From the NCBI GenBank assembly GCA_029747015.1, contig JAKOGI010001964.1, positions 1-64,000 of the forward strand: a stretch of DNA of 64,000 nucleotides, in the 5' to 3' direction. Source of the stretch: Carnegiea gigantea (taxonomy: Eukaryota > Streptophyta > Magnoliopsida > Caryophyllales > Cactaceae). Both the position numbers and the translations under genes were made by a program. Shown piece by piece: positions 22,705-35,734 of the stretch. Positions within the stretch are counted from its first letter, which is position 1; each line of letters begins with the position of its first letter. Below the pieces are notes generated by a model. The model did not search any database, was not told the DNA's origin, and was given only the letters and a program-made list of their open reading frames with translations.

Positions 22705-23800
22705 GGACTAGTCCACATCACAGGCTGTCCTGCTATTAGCAAATAGAAGCTCTCTACTCACTAGTTCATTCATATATCAATACAAACCCTTTTTATTTTC
22801 ACAGCTAAAAAATTATAAAATAAAATCCTCATTAAGCTCCTTCTCCAACTTAATAATCAGGTTAAGCCAGGGCATTACTATTGTATTTTACGTCCATCAG
22901 TTCCATTGAGTCTTCCAAAAACATAAACTAACCTAAACCATAACTAAACATAGAACTATTCTAAAAATATACTCGAACATAAATGAAAGCAATTTGCCAC
23001 TGAGTCCCAAGTTCTTAATGAGTTTCAAATCCACAGATTACACTAAATGACCTAATTAATCTAATATGTAAACCATTAAACAGCAAAATTCTTAATATAT
23101 AAGTCAAGTAGTCTGCTAAAAACTCAGTAACATGCAAAATTCATACAAGTAGGTGAGTTCCTCTCACGGGGCATTACGGACCCAAAAAAGGAGGGAGGAC
23201 TAAAGGCTCCAGTGAACGGAAAAGCAATTTTGTTGAGTAACAATTTGAGAAAACAAAAGCGATAAAGCATCATAAATTCAATTTCTCAATCAGTAAATTA
23301 CGCATTTCAGCAGTGAATGGAAAAAGGATTCTTTTTTCCAATGAAAAACCAAAACCCATTACGGTGCTGCAAAGAGTACTAAAGCTGGAATTAAGGTAAG
23401 AAAAGCAAACAACAGGGGTTTTAATTACCAAATTTAGGGGACAATCAAACCCAAAATTAAAATAACGAGAAAGAACAGAATCACAAATTGGAAGGAAGAG
23501 AAGTTGCTCACTTCAGAAAAGAAAAGCATTACTTTTTGGGTAGTGGTGGTGGAGGTGGAGGTGGCGGTGGCGGTGGCGGTGGCGGTGGCGGTGGCGGAAC
23601 TGTCTAATTTGTCACGGAGAGTGAGGAAGGGCAGAGAGAAGATCCAGAAGTGCCTCTAATTGCTTCCGTTTGCTGCACCGATCTTGAATTAGGGTTTCAA
23701 GTCTCAACTTCCGCGTGGCTCAGCGTCAGCGACTCAGCGCCTCCCTCAACTCAACTCTCTTGCTTGCACAGTTTCATGCTAGCGTTTCCCGGATTTTTAA
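22705..23800 (-). promoter_or_regulatory. PPR gene 5' leader with possible intron and promoter
   Basis: On the minus strand an AAACCCTAA motif (near 23690), C/T-rich sequence and a CCACCG-type repeat (plus strand 23528-23598, GGTGGC units) look like a transcription start and leader. A donor (TCTGAA|GTGAGCAAC, about 23510) and acceptor (AATAGCAG|GACAGCC, about 22731) could splice out a ~780-bp leader intron. A short upstream ORF starts at an ATG about 15 bp before 22704. The arrangement is inferred. Confidence 0.4.
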
Positions 23801-23937
23801 AATAGCCAATTAATATCCTTTTCCCATCCAGTCACCGAAATAGATTTTGAATTTTTGACATTAATAAATATTATTATTATTACATTTTTACTGTTTTACT
23901 CGAACAATATAATATTAGAATCCTTGTTATGTAAGCA

Positions 23938-24412
23938 AAAACTCATAGTAATTGTCGACAATCACTATAATTTGGTAAATTTAAGCCGTATATTTATTAT
24001 AGTATAATCTAAACTGTTGATTTATTTTAGTATTTAATTGGATAAAAATGCATTATAAAAATCATGAAATATTTATAAATTTTGAGGAAAAAATATTTTT
24101 GCAATGTTTGTTTGGAGTTTGACATGCCTCAACCTTCAAACTTTACAGCGACCCTTCATATTTTTCGATTACCGTTCAAAAAATTCCGACAACATGGTCA
24201 AGTCAAGCCACACAAATCCTGCAAGAAGTCAATGAAAGGTCGCCGGAAATTTTTTGTTGCCCCACTTGACCATGTCGCCGGAAATTTTTTTAACGGCAAC
24301 TGGAAAATATGAAGGGTCGTTGAAAAGGTTCAGATCATTGTATGATAAATATATGGTGTAGATTTACTTAGTTATGGTGGTTGTTATGTAGTGACAACCA
24401 CTATAAGCGCAT
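23938..24412. mobile_element. Fold-back MITE, about 475 bp
   Basis: The two halves are imperfect reverse complements over most of their length. CGACCCTTCATATTTTTCGA (near 24149) pairs with the complement of GAAAATATGAAGGGTCGTTG (near 24301). ACATGGTCAAGT (near 24193) pairs with ACTTGACCATGT (near 24263). Outer segments also match (TATATTTATNATA). Family not assigned; TSD not identified. Confidence 0.6.
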
Positions 24413-24978
24413 CCGTTGTATAATGTATAATTTATTTTTTTTTGTTAGAAGTTAGAATCTTTGTTATATAATGTATCTTTTTTTTATTTGAAGTTATAAT
24501 GCATAATTTTTGGTGTCATGTATTATTAAAATATAATTTATAAATTATCTTTTAATATGTCCCAGGAATAGGGATGAATTTTTTTAAAAAATCTAAATTG
24601 TATAAGAGGGGCATATCAAAAAATTAGAAGGTTTATTTTATTTTACTGTACCCATACAATGCAAGGAAAAAATTTTTGATTTTTCCAATTGTGATAACTA
24701 TATGTGAAAAGTATAGTAAAATATATTTGAAATTCATGTAAAGAAAAATCGTTTGAGTCTACATAAAAAAAAAAATATAATACTTTTTTCTTAAGTCAAG
24801 TAGAAAACCCCCTTCCCAGAATTATTTGTCAATAGAAAGAAAGAAAATCCACTTATAATCTTAAACTTTGTGGATTTTTCACTGCTTTTTTTTTAATTTA
24901 TTAGATACAACAGTTCATGTAATTTATTAATTATTCATTATTCAAACGATAAATTATATACAATAAGGTTTCATGGGT

Positions 24979-24980
<2 letters not shown>
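24413..24980. other. AT-rich intergenic, nothing recognised
   Basis: No gene or recognisable repeat. Confidence 0.5.
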
Positions 24981-25230
<250 letters not shown>

Positions 25231-25471
25231 TCAAAAATCTTTTATTATTTCTTGACAATGTGTATTTATTGTAAATAGGATCTATAACTATCATCATAAT
25301 TTTTTCATCTCTAATATTCTATATTTATAATAGTGAAAATCTTTTATTCCTTATTATTTTAATTAAGAATAATAATTTATATGATTTAGAGTTAGGTTTG
25401 GAATTACATCAGGAAAAATTCTAACCTCTATAAATTTGTTGTATGTCATGTGCTAGCTTTGGAAATTTCTT

Positions 25472-25590
<119 letters not shown>

Positions 25591-25822
25591 GTATGTATGT
25601 ATGCGTGTGCATGTGTGTTATTTTTAATGAATTTGAAAACCTTATGGATGGCATTGGCAATAGGATAGTGAATTTAGAATAACATGTGACTTTATGAATT
25701 AATGAGTATTTTCCTTTGTTATTTTTGACACTTTTTTTTAATGAGCCGAATTTATTTCAATTTAATTTAGTTCGGAAACTAAGGGTTAAGGCAGGTTCTT
25801 TTCAATTTATAATAAGTACATA

Positions 25823-26235
25823 TGATACACCTCTATATTGACTTCATTTTAATCCCTATTTGATCCCTTCTTTCCACTAGTTTTATATTGGAGCTTGATG
25901 AGAACTGGTTAAATTTGTCTCCTTCGGTCCATATTGTGCTTATAAAGTGCGTCCCCTTTTTTTCAGGAGTTTCTACCGATAAGATGAGGAAATCACTAGT
26001 TCTAAGAGAAAGAAAGGCAATGGGGATGAGTTTTGAGGACGAAAAGAGGTTCAATGAAGTTCCAAGGACCAGAAAAGCAAGACTTAAAGGCCCAAGAGAG
26101 TGCACGGTTGGCGTGAACTATGGCACAAATGTCCACAAATCTTGCAATGAAGATCCAATTTTCCGAAGTTGTGCACAGGCAGTTGTGCCGCAGTGCACGG
26201 CCGTGCATGAAGAGTTTTTGAAAAGCCTCTTATGA
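25823..26235 (+). mobile_element. LTR fragment of a Ty3/gypsy (Athila-like) element, left copy
   Basis: Starts TGATACACCTCTAT and matches 27601-28020 across its length. Shared landmarks are CTATTTGATCC, CATATTGTGCTTATAAAGTG, AAGATGAGGAAATCACTAGT and the GTGCACGG/GCAGTGCACG motif typical of these LTRs. It stops at about 26235, where the other copy continues, so it is truncated. TATAAAG near 25941 could be the LTR TATA box. Confidence 0.65.
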
Positions 26236-27600
26236 TGATAATGGTGCAAGGTGTGATAGTTGATTGATTAACATGATTGTGTATTGGTGTTTAGCTTGTC
26301 TTGGTGTAAAAATAGTGAAAATCGTGTCGACATCACTATTTGTAATTACTTTACTGTGTATTTAATGTCAATTGTCCCTGAGATTCATGCAGTTTGACTT
26401 AATTAACTTTGATAAGTGGCATATCTTAGAGTATGTTACATTGGCTGTGGTAGACTAACTTGTGAGATTTTAAGCCTAATGACTATCATTACATATAATC
26501 TTATAGTTTCTTTCTTATGTGATTCATCCATAATTGCATCTCTAGAACTTGATTTGGTTGTCTTCGAGATCACATTCAGCATATGCACATGTTGACATAA
26601 TTGATGCATTCTTTGGATTTTATAGCCACATGAGCCTAAAAGCTACTTTTTGATGAATGATATCCCTTTGAGAACTCTTTGTGCCTTTCCCAATTTCTTG
26701 TTGCACCCACATTTACTACACCCTTAGCATATGCATAATTCTGATACATTTGTCAAAGTTTAATGGAGCAACACTTTTATATTGAGTTGGGCATATTTAG
26801 AGGATTGATTCATCTTTAGGGTATTTCTAGCGGTGGTTTGAAATTTGAATGATTGTGAGTTGCGATTTTGTATTGTCTATGCCATTCACATGTATCATGG
26901 TCTTGTTTCTTATTCGTTCATTCAAAATAAAGAAGAAGAAGAAGAGAAGAAGAAGGAGACAAAAAAAGGAAAAGAAAAAAAAGAAAAGTAAAAAAAAGTT
27001 GCGAATAAAGTGTTTGGCATAGGATTAGTTCAATTAATACGTTCAACTCCTTTCTTGTGTCTTTTGTGGGATTTTTGCTCATTTTATGATTTGAGGTGTG
27101 AGATACATACCTTGGTAGTTATCACTAAGGAGGTGTTGTCACTCCTTAGTGTTTTGGCTAGTAGCTCTACTTTTCCTAAATTGATTCCCCTTCTCACCCT
27201 TAACTTTAGCACCATCATACCCTTTTTGCAAGTCCTTATGATTGAAATTCTTGCATTTTGCATAAATGGTGGAGAATAGAGAATCCTATCAAGCTTATGG
27301 TGGTTTGCATGATTGACATGAGCATTAAGTACCCAATTTTAAACATCTAAACACATTGAAAAAGGTGTTCCACTTTATCCCAGAGTCCCAAAGTGAGGTT
27401 CTACTAGTCACGCTTACTCACCACTAATTAAGAGACCTCTTGTCTTACTTCGTGATTTCAAGATAGGATGTTTGGTGTGTTGTATTTGGTAGAGTAATTT
27501 ATATATAGTGGTGTATGTGTGATTGGAGGTTCATCTCCTTGTTGGGTATTCAAGAATTAGTCTTCCCTGAGGACAAGTAAGAGATAAGTATAGAGGAGTT
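26236..27600 (+). mobile_element. Gypsy (Athila-like) 3' internal non-coding region
   Basis: Non-coding sequence ending with CCCTGAGGACAAGTAAGAG and a purine-rich AGTATAGAGGAG directly before the TGATAAACC of the next LTR copy. That is the arrangement of the 3' internal end and polypurine tract in plant gypsy elements. Contains an A/G-rich run at 26930-27000. No gag or pol remains. Confidence 0.5.
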
Positions 27601-28350
27601 TGATAAACCTATATTTTGATATTATTTTAGCCCCTATTTGATCCATTTTTCCACTAGTTTTGTGTTGGATCATAATGAGAAAGGTCAAATTTGTCTCATT
27701 GAGTCCATATTGTGCTTATAAAGTGGTTTCCTTATTTTCAAGAGTTTCTGCCTATAAGATGAGGAAATCACTAGTTCTAATAGAAAGGAATACCATGGGG
27801 ATGAGTTTCGAGGAGAAAAATAGGCTCAATGAAGTTTCGAATGCCAAAAAAGAAGACTGAAGAGCCCATGATAGTGTACGGTTGGCTGTGCACTATGGCA
27901 CAAACGTGTAGAAATCCTAAAATGAAGACTCAATTTCTTGAAGTTGCACATAGGCAGCCATGCTGCGTGTATGGCAGTGCACGGGGCAGCCGTGCTGCGT
28001 GTGTGGCAGTGCACGATTTTTGCATTTCCAGGGTTTTCGCATTATTAAAATAGTTTTTGGACTTATTCGAGGGGCATCTTTAGTCTATCAAGAAAACACT
28101 TCTTTAGAGGGGATTTCTGGTGTTTATTAGGAAGATTTCGAACTCTTTTGCATTGAATTTGTCATTATTGAAGATAGTTTGATGATCATTATTGCGTTTA
28201 ATCCAAGTTTGTTCCTCAATTATCTCTTACTTATTGATTTTCTAGGTTTTTGTGTTCGTCAAGTTTATCAACTTAGGTTTTACTATGGTAGTTGTTTAAA
28301 TGCTAAATTTACCAACTTGGGTTGGGATTAACGTCGGCTATGCCTAGTCA
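27601..28350 (+). mobile_element. Gypsy (Athila-like) LTR, right copy, interrupted
   Basis: Starts TGATAAACCTATATTTTGAT. It carries the same 5' part as the 25823 copy plus a further ~330 bp, and contains CAGCCGTGCTGCGTG and AGTGCACG repeats. It is cut by the solo LTR at 28351 and probably resumes at 30643. Confidence 0.6.
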
Positions 28351-30637
28351 TGTAACGGCCCGACCCTGATGACCATATTAATTAGATTGAATCATCCTAA
28401 TTACAATTTATCAAGTTGGACCCGACATTTCAATCCGTCATTTTCTCATTTCAATTCAGCATTTTCTTCATATGTCTTTGTACCATTGCAGGTTGAATCG
28501 GCAGAATGGCCTCGAAAATAAAGTTTTGGTTACTCCTAAAATAATTCGTTAAAATTCCAAAGGAATAGTTGGACGTCTGCTCTGCTAACGTAAAAATATC
28601 GCGCAAAATTTTCCCATCCCAAAAAAAAAAAAAAACTAATTTTACCATTTTGCCCTTGCCCCTATATATATATGTGGAAGGGGGGGCACTCATCTCTCAC
28701 ACACACACACAGTCAGGGGAGGGGAAAGAAGAGAGAGAGAGGAGAGAGAGAGGAGAGGAGAGAGAAAGAAAGAGAGAGAGGGAGAAAGAGGAGAGAGAAA
28801 GAAGAAAAGAAAAAGGAAAAAAAAGGAGGAAGAGGAGATTAAAGCTTTGGATTCTGGAGCAATTTTGAGGTGAGTAATTCTTGGTTCCTCGATTTAAAAA
28901 ATTTACATTTGATATTTTATGATATTCATGTCAAGCAGTAAATGTCAATCATATAATTTCATGATTAATTATAACGATTGAGGTATTGCGAGTTGTTAAT
29001 TAAAATATGAATGCATTCACTATAGTTTCAAAGTTACGAAATCGAGGGAAAATTGCCCAATAACTTTATACTGAAGATCAGTTAATGCGTTGATTATTAG
29101 GAGCTATTGGGTTGGACAATATTGTGACAATTTTTCTGAAAAATATATATATTATGGGGGCATTTGTAATAAAAAGTCGTGAATTTGGAGGTACACGTTG
29201 TAAGTCATGAATTCCAAGCATGTATTTTCTGAATTACAAATTTTGATCAGGATGTCATGTTTAATAAAATGTGATTATATGAGTTCATTACGTTACATTT
29301 TTGGGAGAAAAACTCATGTCTTGACCAAGGCTATTACAGAACATTCTAGAATTATGGTCATAGTAGTGATTGTCGTTATGTCATTTATTACCTTCATATG
29401 GCAATATCAGGAACTAGTAATGGCACTAAAAACATTAATAATGATTCGGGCATAAATGACCATAAGGTAATAATTTAAATTATGCAATGACAGGTATTAA
29501 TAACAAGGGCCCATACTGAGAATAATTTAACAAAGCAAGGAAGTAATGAACTTATACCAACGATTATAATAAGGTAATAACAACACTGTTACCTCCTTTA
29601 CGCGTTTATCACGTTCATTAAGCCAATATTTGCAGTATCCAAGGACAAGGATCAAAAGCAAAACCAAGTAAAGTCAGGCCAATAACTTTTTACATATTGA
29701 TAACAAACTTCATAACCTTGCACTAATCAAAAGAGAATTAAATATGCAAAGCAGGAGGGAGGCCACATCTGTCGGTTCAAACTGACAGTGCACATTTTTC
29801 AAAGGAGAGAGAATCTCAAAGACCAGGTACGTACATTGCCTGTGCTCTTCAAAAACTCACAGTGTTCTCAGCAATGCAAAATTAATATAAGATTTATTTA
29901 ATGAATCAATTTCTCAATGTTTTTGTCACATAAACAAGTGGCCCCGCCAATCATTATCAGGGCTGATGCTCAGCAATTATCAAGGTTTATGCCGACCAAT
30001 ATACCTGCGCGCGGCGTCAACTCAGGCTTCTCGATCGGCCTGGGGGTGAGCACCCAAAGTATGATCGTTTCAAGATGTACATCGACCAAGGGGTTCACTT
30101 TCAGATAATAATCAGCAATTCAATTGTACTTATATATTCTCTCTCTCCTGTTTGCAAAACAAAATGTTTTAAGATGCGGCCGGCCCAACTAATTTCACAT
30201 CAAATTTATTTTACTGCATGGGAATGTACGTATTGAGTTTCGACTCATCGTTCGCATGTTTTTATATTTTCTGTTTTAGGTATGGGGAGAAGTGAACAGC
30301 AATCCCCCTGAGAAACCAGAAGGCAGTCAAAATAAGGGACATTTACTGGTTGTCAGCCAGTCAGCGCTCACAGTGATGATAGGTTAGTAACTGAAAGGTT
30401 GTGTGTTACTATTCGTCAATACCTAACATTAGCACATCAAGTTATCACATGGGAAACAAATAGTATGAAGAGACAAATACTTATTTTGGGTGACATCAGA
30501 GGTTTAGTAAATTAAATAGCCTTGTTCCATCCCGGAACGGCGATAACGCCTCCCTTCAAAAGAAAAGTCTTCCGCTGTAGATTAATAAATTCATGGTTAA
30601 GTTAAAATAAGTAGCATTAGCTTTTGGGGCCGTTACA
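28351..30637 (+). mobile_element. Solo LTR, 2.29 kb, TSD AGTCA
   Basis: Begins TGTAACGGCCCGACCC and ends GGGGCCGTTACA, flanked by AGTCA on both sides (28346-28350 and 30638-30642). There is no internal gag-pol, so this is a recombined single LTR, of the TGTAACG-type common in plant Ty3/gypsy. A TATA box (CTATATATATATG, about 28663) precedes a (GA)n-rich putative leader at 28690-28830. Confidence 0.9.
28662..28674 (+). promoter_or_regulatory. TATA box inside the solo LTR
   Basis: CTATATATATATG about 310 bp into the LTR, followed by CA- and GA-rich sequence. Probable retrotransposon promoter, inferred from position. Confidence 0.45.
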
Positions 30638-30642
30638 AGTCA

Positions 30643-31198
30643 AATCATGATTTAGCCCCAAATCTTACTTGACCCATGTTTGTGTTATTGAATTCTACTT
30701 CGCTCACCATTTGTTCGATGAATTGTATGAAAGAGCATTCATCTATTTCTATTAGAGTTTAGGGGAATGTTGAAAGACGAAACCTTCACCTAGCATGACT
30801 CAATAGATGTTTATGATTTTGATATGAAAATAATTAAAGTTCTAATTGGGATTCGAGACGGTGGATCTTATAATCCTTCGACTTTTAGCCCCAATAGGAG
30901 ACTATAGTTTTAAGATTAGTCCTCGACCCTTGATAGGAGGAGATGGGTTAAATTGACAATCTATCCATTTTGCTTGCAAGTGTGGGCAAATTTTATGGGT
31001 TTAGTAATTGATTTGCTAGCATAGTTGTATTGTTAATTACAACCCGAGTGCTTTAATCCTTTGATTCGCAATCACATTCTTAGGTATTATCATTTTCTTA
31101 GTTGATAGTTGAATTTCCAAACTTGATTCGCCTAGATTAAGGAGATTAATTAGTTTGGTAGTTGAAAGCAAGTTTCACATGAATATGACCGATACTTG
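30643..31198 (+). mobile_element. Continuation of the gypsy LTR after the solo LTR
   Basis: AT-rich, non-coding. The TSD shows it was contiguous with 28350 before insertion. Content (CTAATTGGGATTCGAGACG, CATTTTGCTTGCAAGTG) looks LTR-like but is not diagnostic. Confidence 0.4.
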
Positions 31199-31206
31199 CC
31201 ATTGCT

Positions 31207-32392
31207 TAGACATATCAATTCGGGCGGGTGGGTCAAATACGAGTCGGGTGTATTCGGGTTCAGATAAAATACGGGTCGTGTGTATTTCGGGTTCGGGTAA
31301 AATACAGTTGGGTGTATTTTGGTTTTACAGGTTTCTGATCAACCAACGGGTTTATAGCGCCTTTTCTGTGAGTTATTTTTCTTTTTTCAAAATCAAAAAT
31401 TCTGTATGGTTATTACTCAAAATTGTCAGTATTTAATGAAAAGGCATAATAATTATAATTTCTCAAAAGAATATTAAAAATATTCAAATTTTTTATTATA
31501 ATATATGAATTTCTTGTATGGGCAGGTAAATAATCAAACCCCACTTGATTTTGGATAGATCGACCCGTATATTAAAAGAAGGTCAATAGCGGGTCGGCCA
31601 ATTATGGGGTAGCCCGTCTGGAGTATTTTAATGAGTTGTAGTAGTTTAACCGCTAATAACATATTTAATAATTTAATATTTTTATTAACTAGCCTGCCAA
31701 TGTCCAATTAGGTAAAACTCTATTAATGGCCAGACTCCCATACGAATATGGCTAGCAGTTTTCCTATCACTACTATCATAGTTCAAGACTAGTTAGAACG
31801 GAACCAAATAAAATTGAATAAAAGAAGTACAAGGTATTATCTTGCAGTGATAACATCAAAATTTTAAATTATTACAAATTAGTTAATTTAAAAAATAATT
31901 AGACATATTTGTTTAACTAAGTATATAATGGTATGACTTATGCATCTTTAATGCTTGTCTTCTTTTAAATTAATTTTTTAAAAAGATTACATAGTTATTT
32001 TATGCAATTTTATACACATTTTTGACGTTTTTCATTTAAAGGTTGTGTATAATATTATTTTCAGAGAATGAAGAAGAAAAATGAGATTATTATTGCTTAA
32101 TTTGTAAATAGGTGCAATAGTTATATAATGTCTTTTTAAACTATTCGATAAAAATGACTAACCATTATTGTTAAGAGGGTTAAATTACAGAAAAATAAAA
32201 AACTAAGGATATAATGTTCGGATCAAGCGGGCGGGTTCGGGTTCGGGTTCGGGTCGGGTTTGACCCACTAATTTGCGAATTTTTCGGGTTTGGTTTATTT
32301 CGAGTTTGGGTCAAGAAAATCATGTCTAAACTCAAAATTTTCAGGCGGGTTTAGGTTGGATTTTTGGGTCGGGTCATTTTTTGACAGATCTA
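31207..32392. mobile_element. hAT-like MITE, 1.19 kb, 8-bp TSD
   Basis: Ends TAGACATATCAA... and ...TTTTTTGACAGATCTA are imperfect inverted repeats. They are flanked by CCATTGCT (31199-31206) and CCATTGTT (32393-32400), an 8-bp duplication with one mismatch. Both ends are rich in GGGTCGGG/GGGTTCGGG. The interior is AT-rich and non-coding. TSD length and TGTCAA-type ends point to hAT. Confidence 0.8.
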
Positions 32393-33744
32393 CCATTGTT
32401 AATTACATTGGCACGGTGCACTTGTGCTAACTTTTAATTCAACAACTTATCATCAACGTTCTACATATTTCAGTACATATCAATACAATTCAACACTTGT
32501 TAAAAGCATTTATGGAATAGATTGTGATTAAACTCAATCACCTAAGGAGTTGTCAATAATTGGATTTATTTTATTAATAAAGTATTTAGTCACCAAAAGT
32601 GCTAAATATTATACCTCTATTCACCTAGGTTGCAGTGATCTTCGAGTTTTTTTTTTTTATGCTTTAATATGATTTTGTGTAGCTTTGTAGGTAATAAGCG
32701 GATCAGAAAAATGTTAGAAAATTGAAGGTGGAATACATGATTTTTCATTTATTAGCACGGCGACCCAGCTCTTGTGTAAGTCCAGCCTGATCCTCATTTT
32801 ATCCTCAAGCTAGAAATCAATGCCCTGCTCTTTTTCAAAACTCCAAGTCAAGCCCAGCAGATCACACCGCGATTAGCATATGATAGCTGGAAAGTCTATG
32901 ATTGAAGCTATGAAGGAATTGAAGGAATATAGCATTAGAGTTCCTTTCCAAATCAATGAAGAAATTAGAAATTAACACTTGAGCACAATTAGAAAAGTGG
33001 GAAAATTACTTGAAAAATAAGAGATCTATTGCAATTAGGAAAGTAGAAGGTTTTTTTTTTGGAAATTAGAAAATCTAGAGTGACTAGGAAAACGCGTGGG
33101 TTTGCTACTGGTATAAACAGAGTCATGGGTGCACTTTAGAAAATCATCAATTTCTTTCCCTCTTAGTTGTAGGATTAGTTCCTAGAATTTGAGAGATTAC
33201 TGTAGTTTTAGGAATTCTTTCGAGTTGAGTTTAATTTCATGTTTTCTTTAGTTTCAGTTTTAATTCAAGTTTATTAATTCTAGTTTTATTTTCAAGTTCA
33301 AGTTTTAATTCAATTTTTGTAGTTTCAATTTTTAGTTTGATTTTAGCTTCTCCAAAAAATTCTCTCGATCAAAGTTTGAAATTTTACTACTACCTTTGGT
33401 TTATGGTTTTGAATTTTTATGATTGACACCCATCGAAAATTCATTATTCTGCATTGGCTTTTAAGCGTATACGGTAATGCTTTTCCTCTTGCTTGCTCTT
33501 ATTTAGAATTTATTATTTCGTTAATAGTTGTGATACTTTCTGTGATAGTTGTTTACTTCATAGTTTTAATCATGTTTAGATTAGTTTCAATTTTTCTTAG
33601 TTGAATGTTTATATACTGCTTTCAGTCTAATTAATATGAGTTAGTTTTAGCTGTAGTGGTCAAGATCCAACTCTGTCCCTATAGATTCAATCCTCAACTA
33701 GTCCGCCTAATAGCTATACGCTTGCGGTAAAATTTCACATCAAC
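32393..33744 (+). mobile_element. Gypsy LTR-like sequence, non-coding
   Basis: Ends with CCCTATAGATTCAATCCTCA and TTGCGGTAAAATTTCACATC, which resembles the 3' end of plant gypsy LTRs ('ccctgtggattcgac...') just before the primer-binding site. The same phrases occur at 50567-50625. The rest (33000-33660) is T-rich and non-coding. LTR limits not resolved. Confidence 0.45.
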
Positions 33745-35335
33745 AAGTTTATTATTGTAATTATAAATTGCCTATTTTTAAAGAGATTGGTTATGATTTA
33801 ACTGCATAAATTTGTCATGATTTTCTAAAATTATATAATTATCTTAAGAACCTAATAAATTGACACACAATATTTTTGAAAATAAGTCTAATAAAAAATT
33901 AATAATTATACCAACAACTTCCAATTGTGGTTTATATTAGCAACCACTCCAAATATACTAACAAAATGAATACTAAACTTCTACTAACAAAATGAATACT
34001 AAACTTCTACTAACATGATATGGTGTAACAAGCTATAAAATATGACCATGAAAATAAGAGTTTGAATAATAAAAGTTAAAATGAACTAACCATAATGTGT
34101 TGGTATACTTTTAGTAGATATTTTGTTAGTGAGAATACATTTTTTTATATTAATGTAACTAATTACCCCATCCATATTTTTTTACCCTATTTATATTAAC
34201 TTTCAACACCAATTCGTATTAATGTATATCATCGGTATTTCTAATTATAACTACTTTTAAACAAAATAATATGGCAATCTGTTACATCTAACAATATACA
34301 AAACTCGTAGCGTTGATATTGACGACTTCAAACAGCAAATATATTTACCAATATTTGTATCTTATACATAACAATTAAAAACCCAGTTATAATCAAAGTT
34401 GCATGTACAGTTCTTCATATTGAGTGTATACGCATTTAAACAACTTCGAAAATACATTTCTTAATTACAATTAGACATAAATCTATTTAGCACAATTCAA
34501 CATGTTTTAGCATGTTCAGCATGGTTTGCCATGATTTAGAAAGTTTTAGCATGACTCAGTATGATTGACATGTTTCAACAATAAACATCAATAAGTACTT
34601 ACCGTAAGTTCAAAACGAGATGCCTTAAATTTGAAACTTAATATAAATAAGTTCAATTCAGTTTAATTGAGCAAAAATAATTTCGATTCAGCTGAGTTCA
34701 ACAAAATGAAGTTGAAAAAAAAAATGACACAGGCCACAAAATCCATTTCTTTTTTAAAATATTAAAATAAAAGGCATGCTAAAAAAATTATTAAGAAACA
34801 TACCAATTATAAAAAACAAAGAAAAAATGTTAGTTCTTTGAAAATCTATGCAACATTTTTTAAAAAGAACTTGGTTTTTAAAGGGGCAAAAAAACACTAT
34901 CTTAAAATTCATTTACATTTCAATTATTCCAAGTATTTTTTTTGGGAACCATCGAAAATGGTTCCTAAAAATTGAAAACCGAAATCCACACCCTTTAATC
35001 GATTTCCATTGGATTTCTAAGCGCTCTAAAACTATTCTCCACCCTACGCCCTTCCATTCTTTCTTTCCCGGTGTGTTTTCTAGGTAGTGAATTGAAATGC
35101 ATGTCTGGTCGATTGTTTGGATCTCCCTCCCCCTTTTGTCCCTCCCACTTGTAATTATGAGGACTCATTGGTGTTTCAATCAATTCCTATTCATCCGTTG
35201 TGTTTTTCCTTGTTGCTGAATGAGTTATCAATCTACAGTTTAAATTTGATGAATGAATACAATTGCCTAATTTTTATGGCTCAGATTATATCAGATCCTG
35301 CAAAGCACTCCTGTTGTAGCTAGCATGTTAGGTTT
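33745..35335 (+). repeat. Repeat A, copy 1
   Basis: First of four related ~1.6-kb copies. Shared landmarks in order: TTATTATTGTAATT, CCTAATAAATTGACACACAA, CATTTAAACAACTTCGAAAA, AAAAGGCATGCTAAAA, CATTCTTTCTTTCCCGGTGT, TTGTTTGGATCTCC, CCTATTCATCC. There is no coding frame. It was perhaps once part of a retroelement, but I cannot assign a class. Confidence 0.8.
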
Positions 35336-35734
35336 TTCCCAAAATTTCACTTTTTTTAACAACTTGGATTTTTTTTAGATAATAGAATTATCATGTATCC
35401 TCTATCAAATTTAACTGAAATTATGAGTGATTTCTTTAAAAAATAAAAATCGTAAATGGGTATTTTACTTAGATAAGATGGTTTTAAAACTAAATCTACT
35501 GTTTATAATTAATGAATAAATATAATTGTCTAAATTTTTTCGTAGATAATTGGATTATCGTATATCTGTTATCATGTATATCTAAAATCATGGGGGATAT
35601 TTTGAATAAAATAAAGGGATATCTTAACTTTAGAATCGACTATTTAGATTTTATAGTTAAATATTTTTTATGGTTAAGATCGCACCAAATCCCACCAATC
35701 ACTCTTATTACACCATTCTAGGGTTTTGTAAAGA
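35336..35734. other. Spacer between repeat A copies 1 and 2
   Basis: AT-rich, with two loosely similar stretches (GAATACAATTGCCTAA near 35246 and AAATATAATTGTCTAA near 35518). No gene. Confidence 0.4.

Noticed and set aside
28569..28868. Glu/Arg-rich frame in the solo LTR
   Set aside because: Created by the (GA)n run of the LTR leader.
32215..32300. GGGTTCGGGTTCGGG as interstitial telomere
   Set aside because: The unit is not TTTAGGG and lies in a MITE arm.
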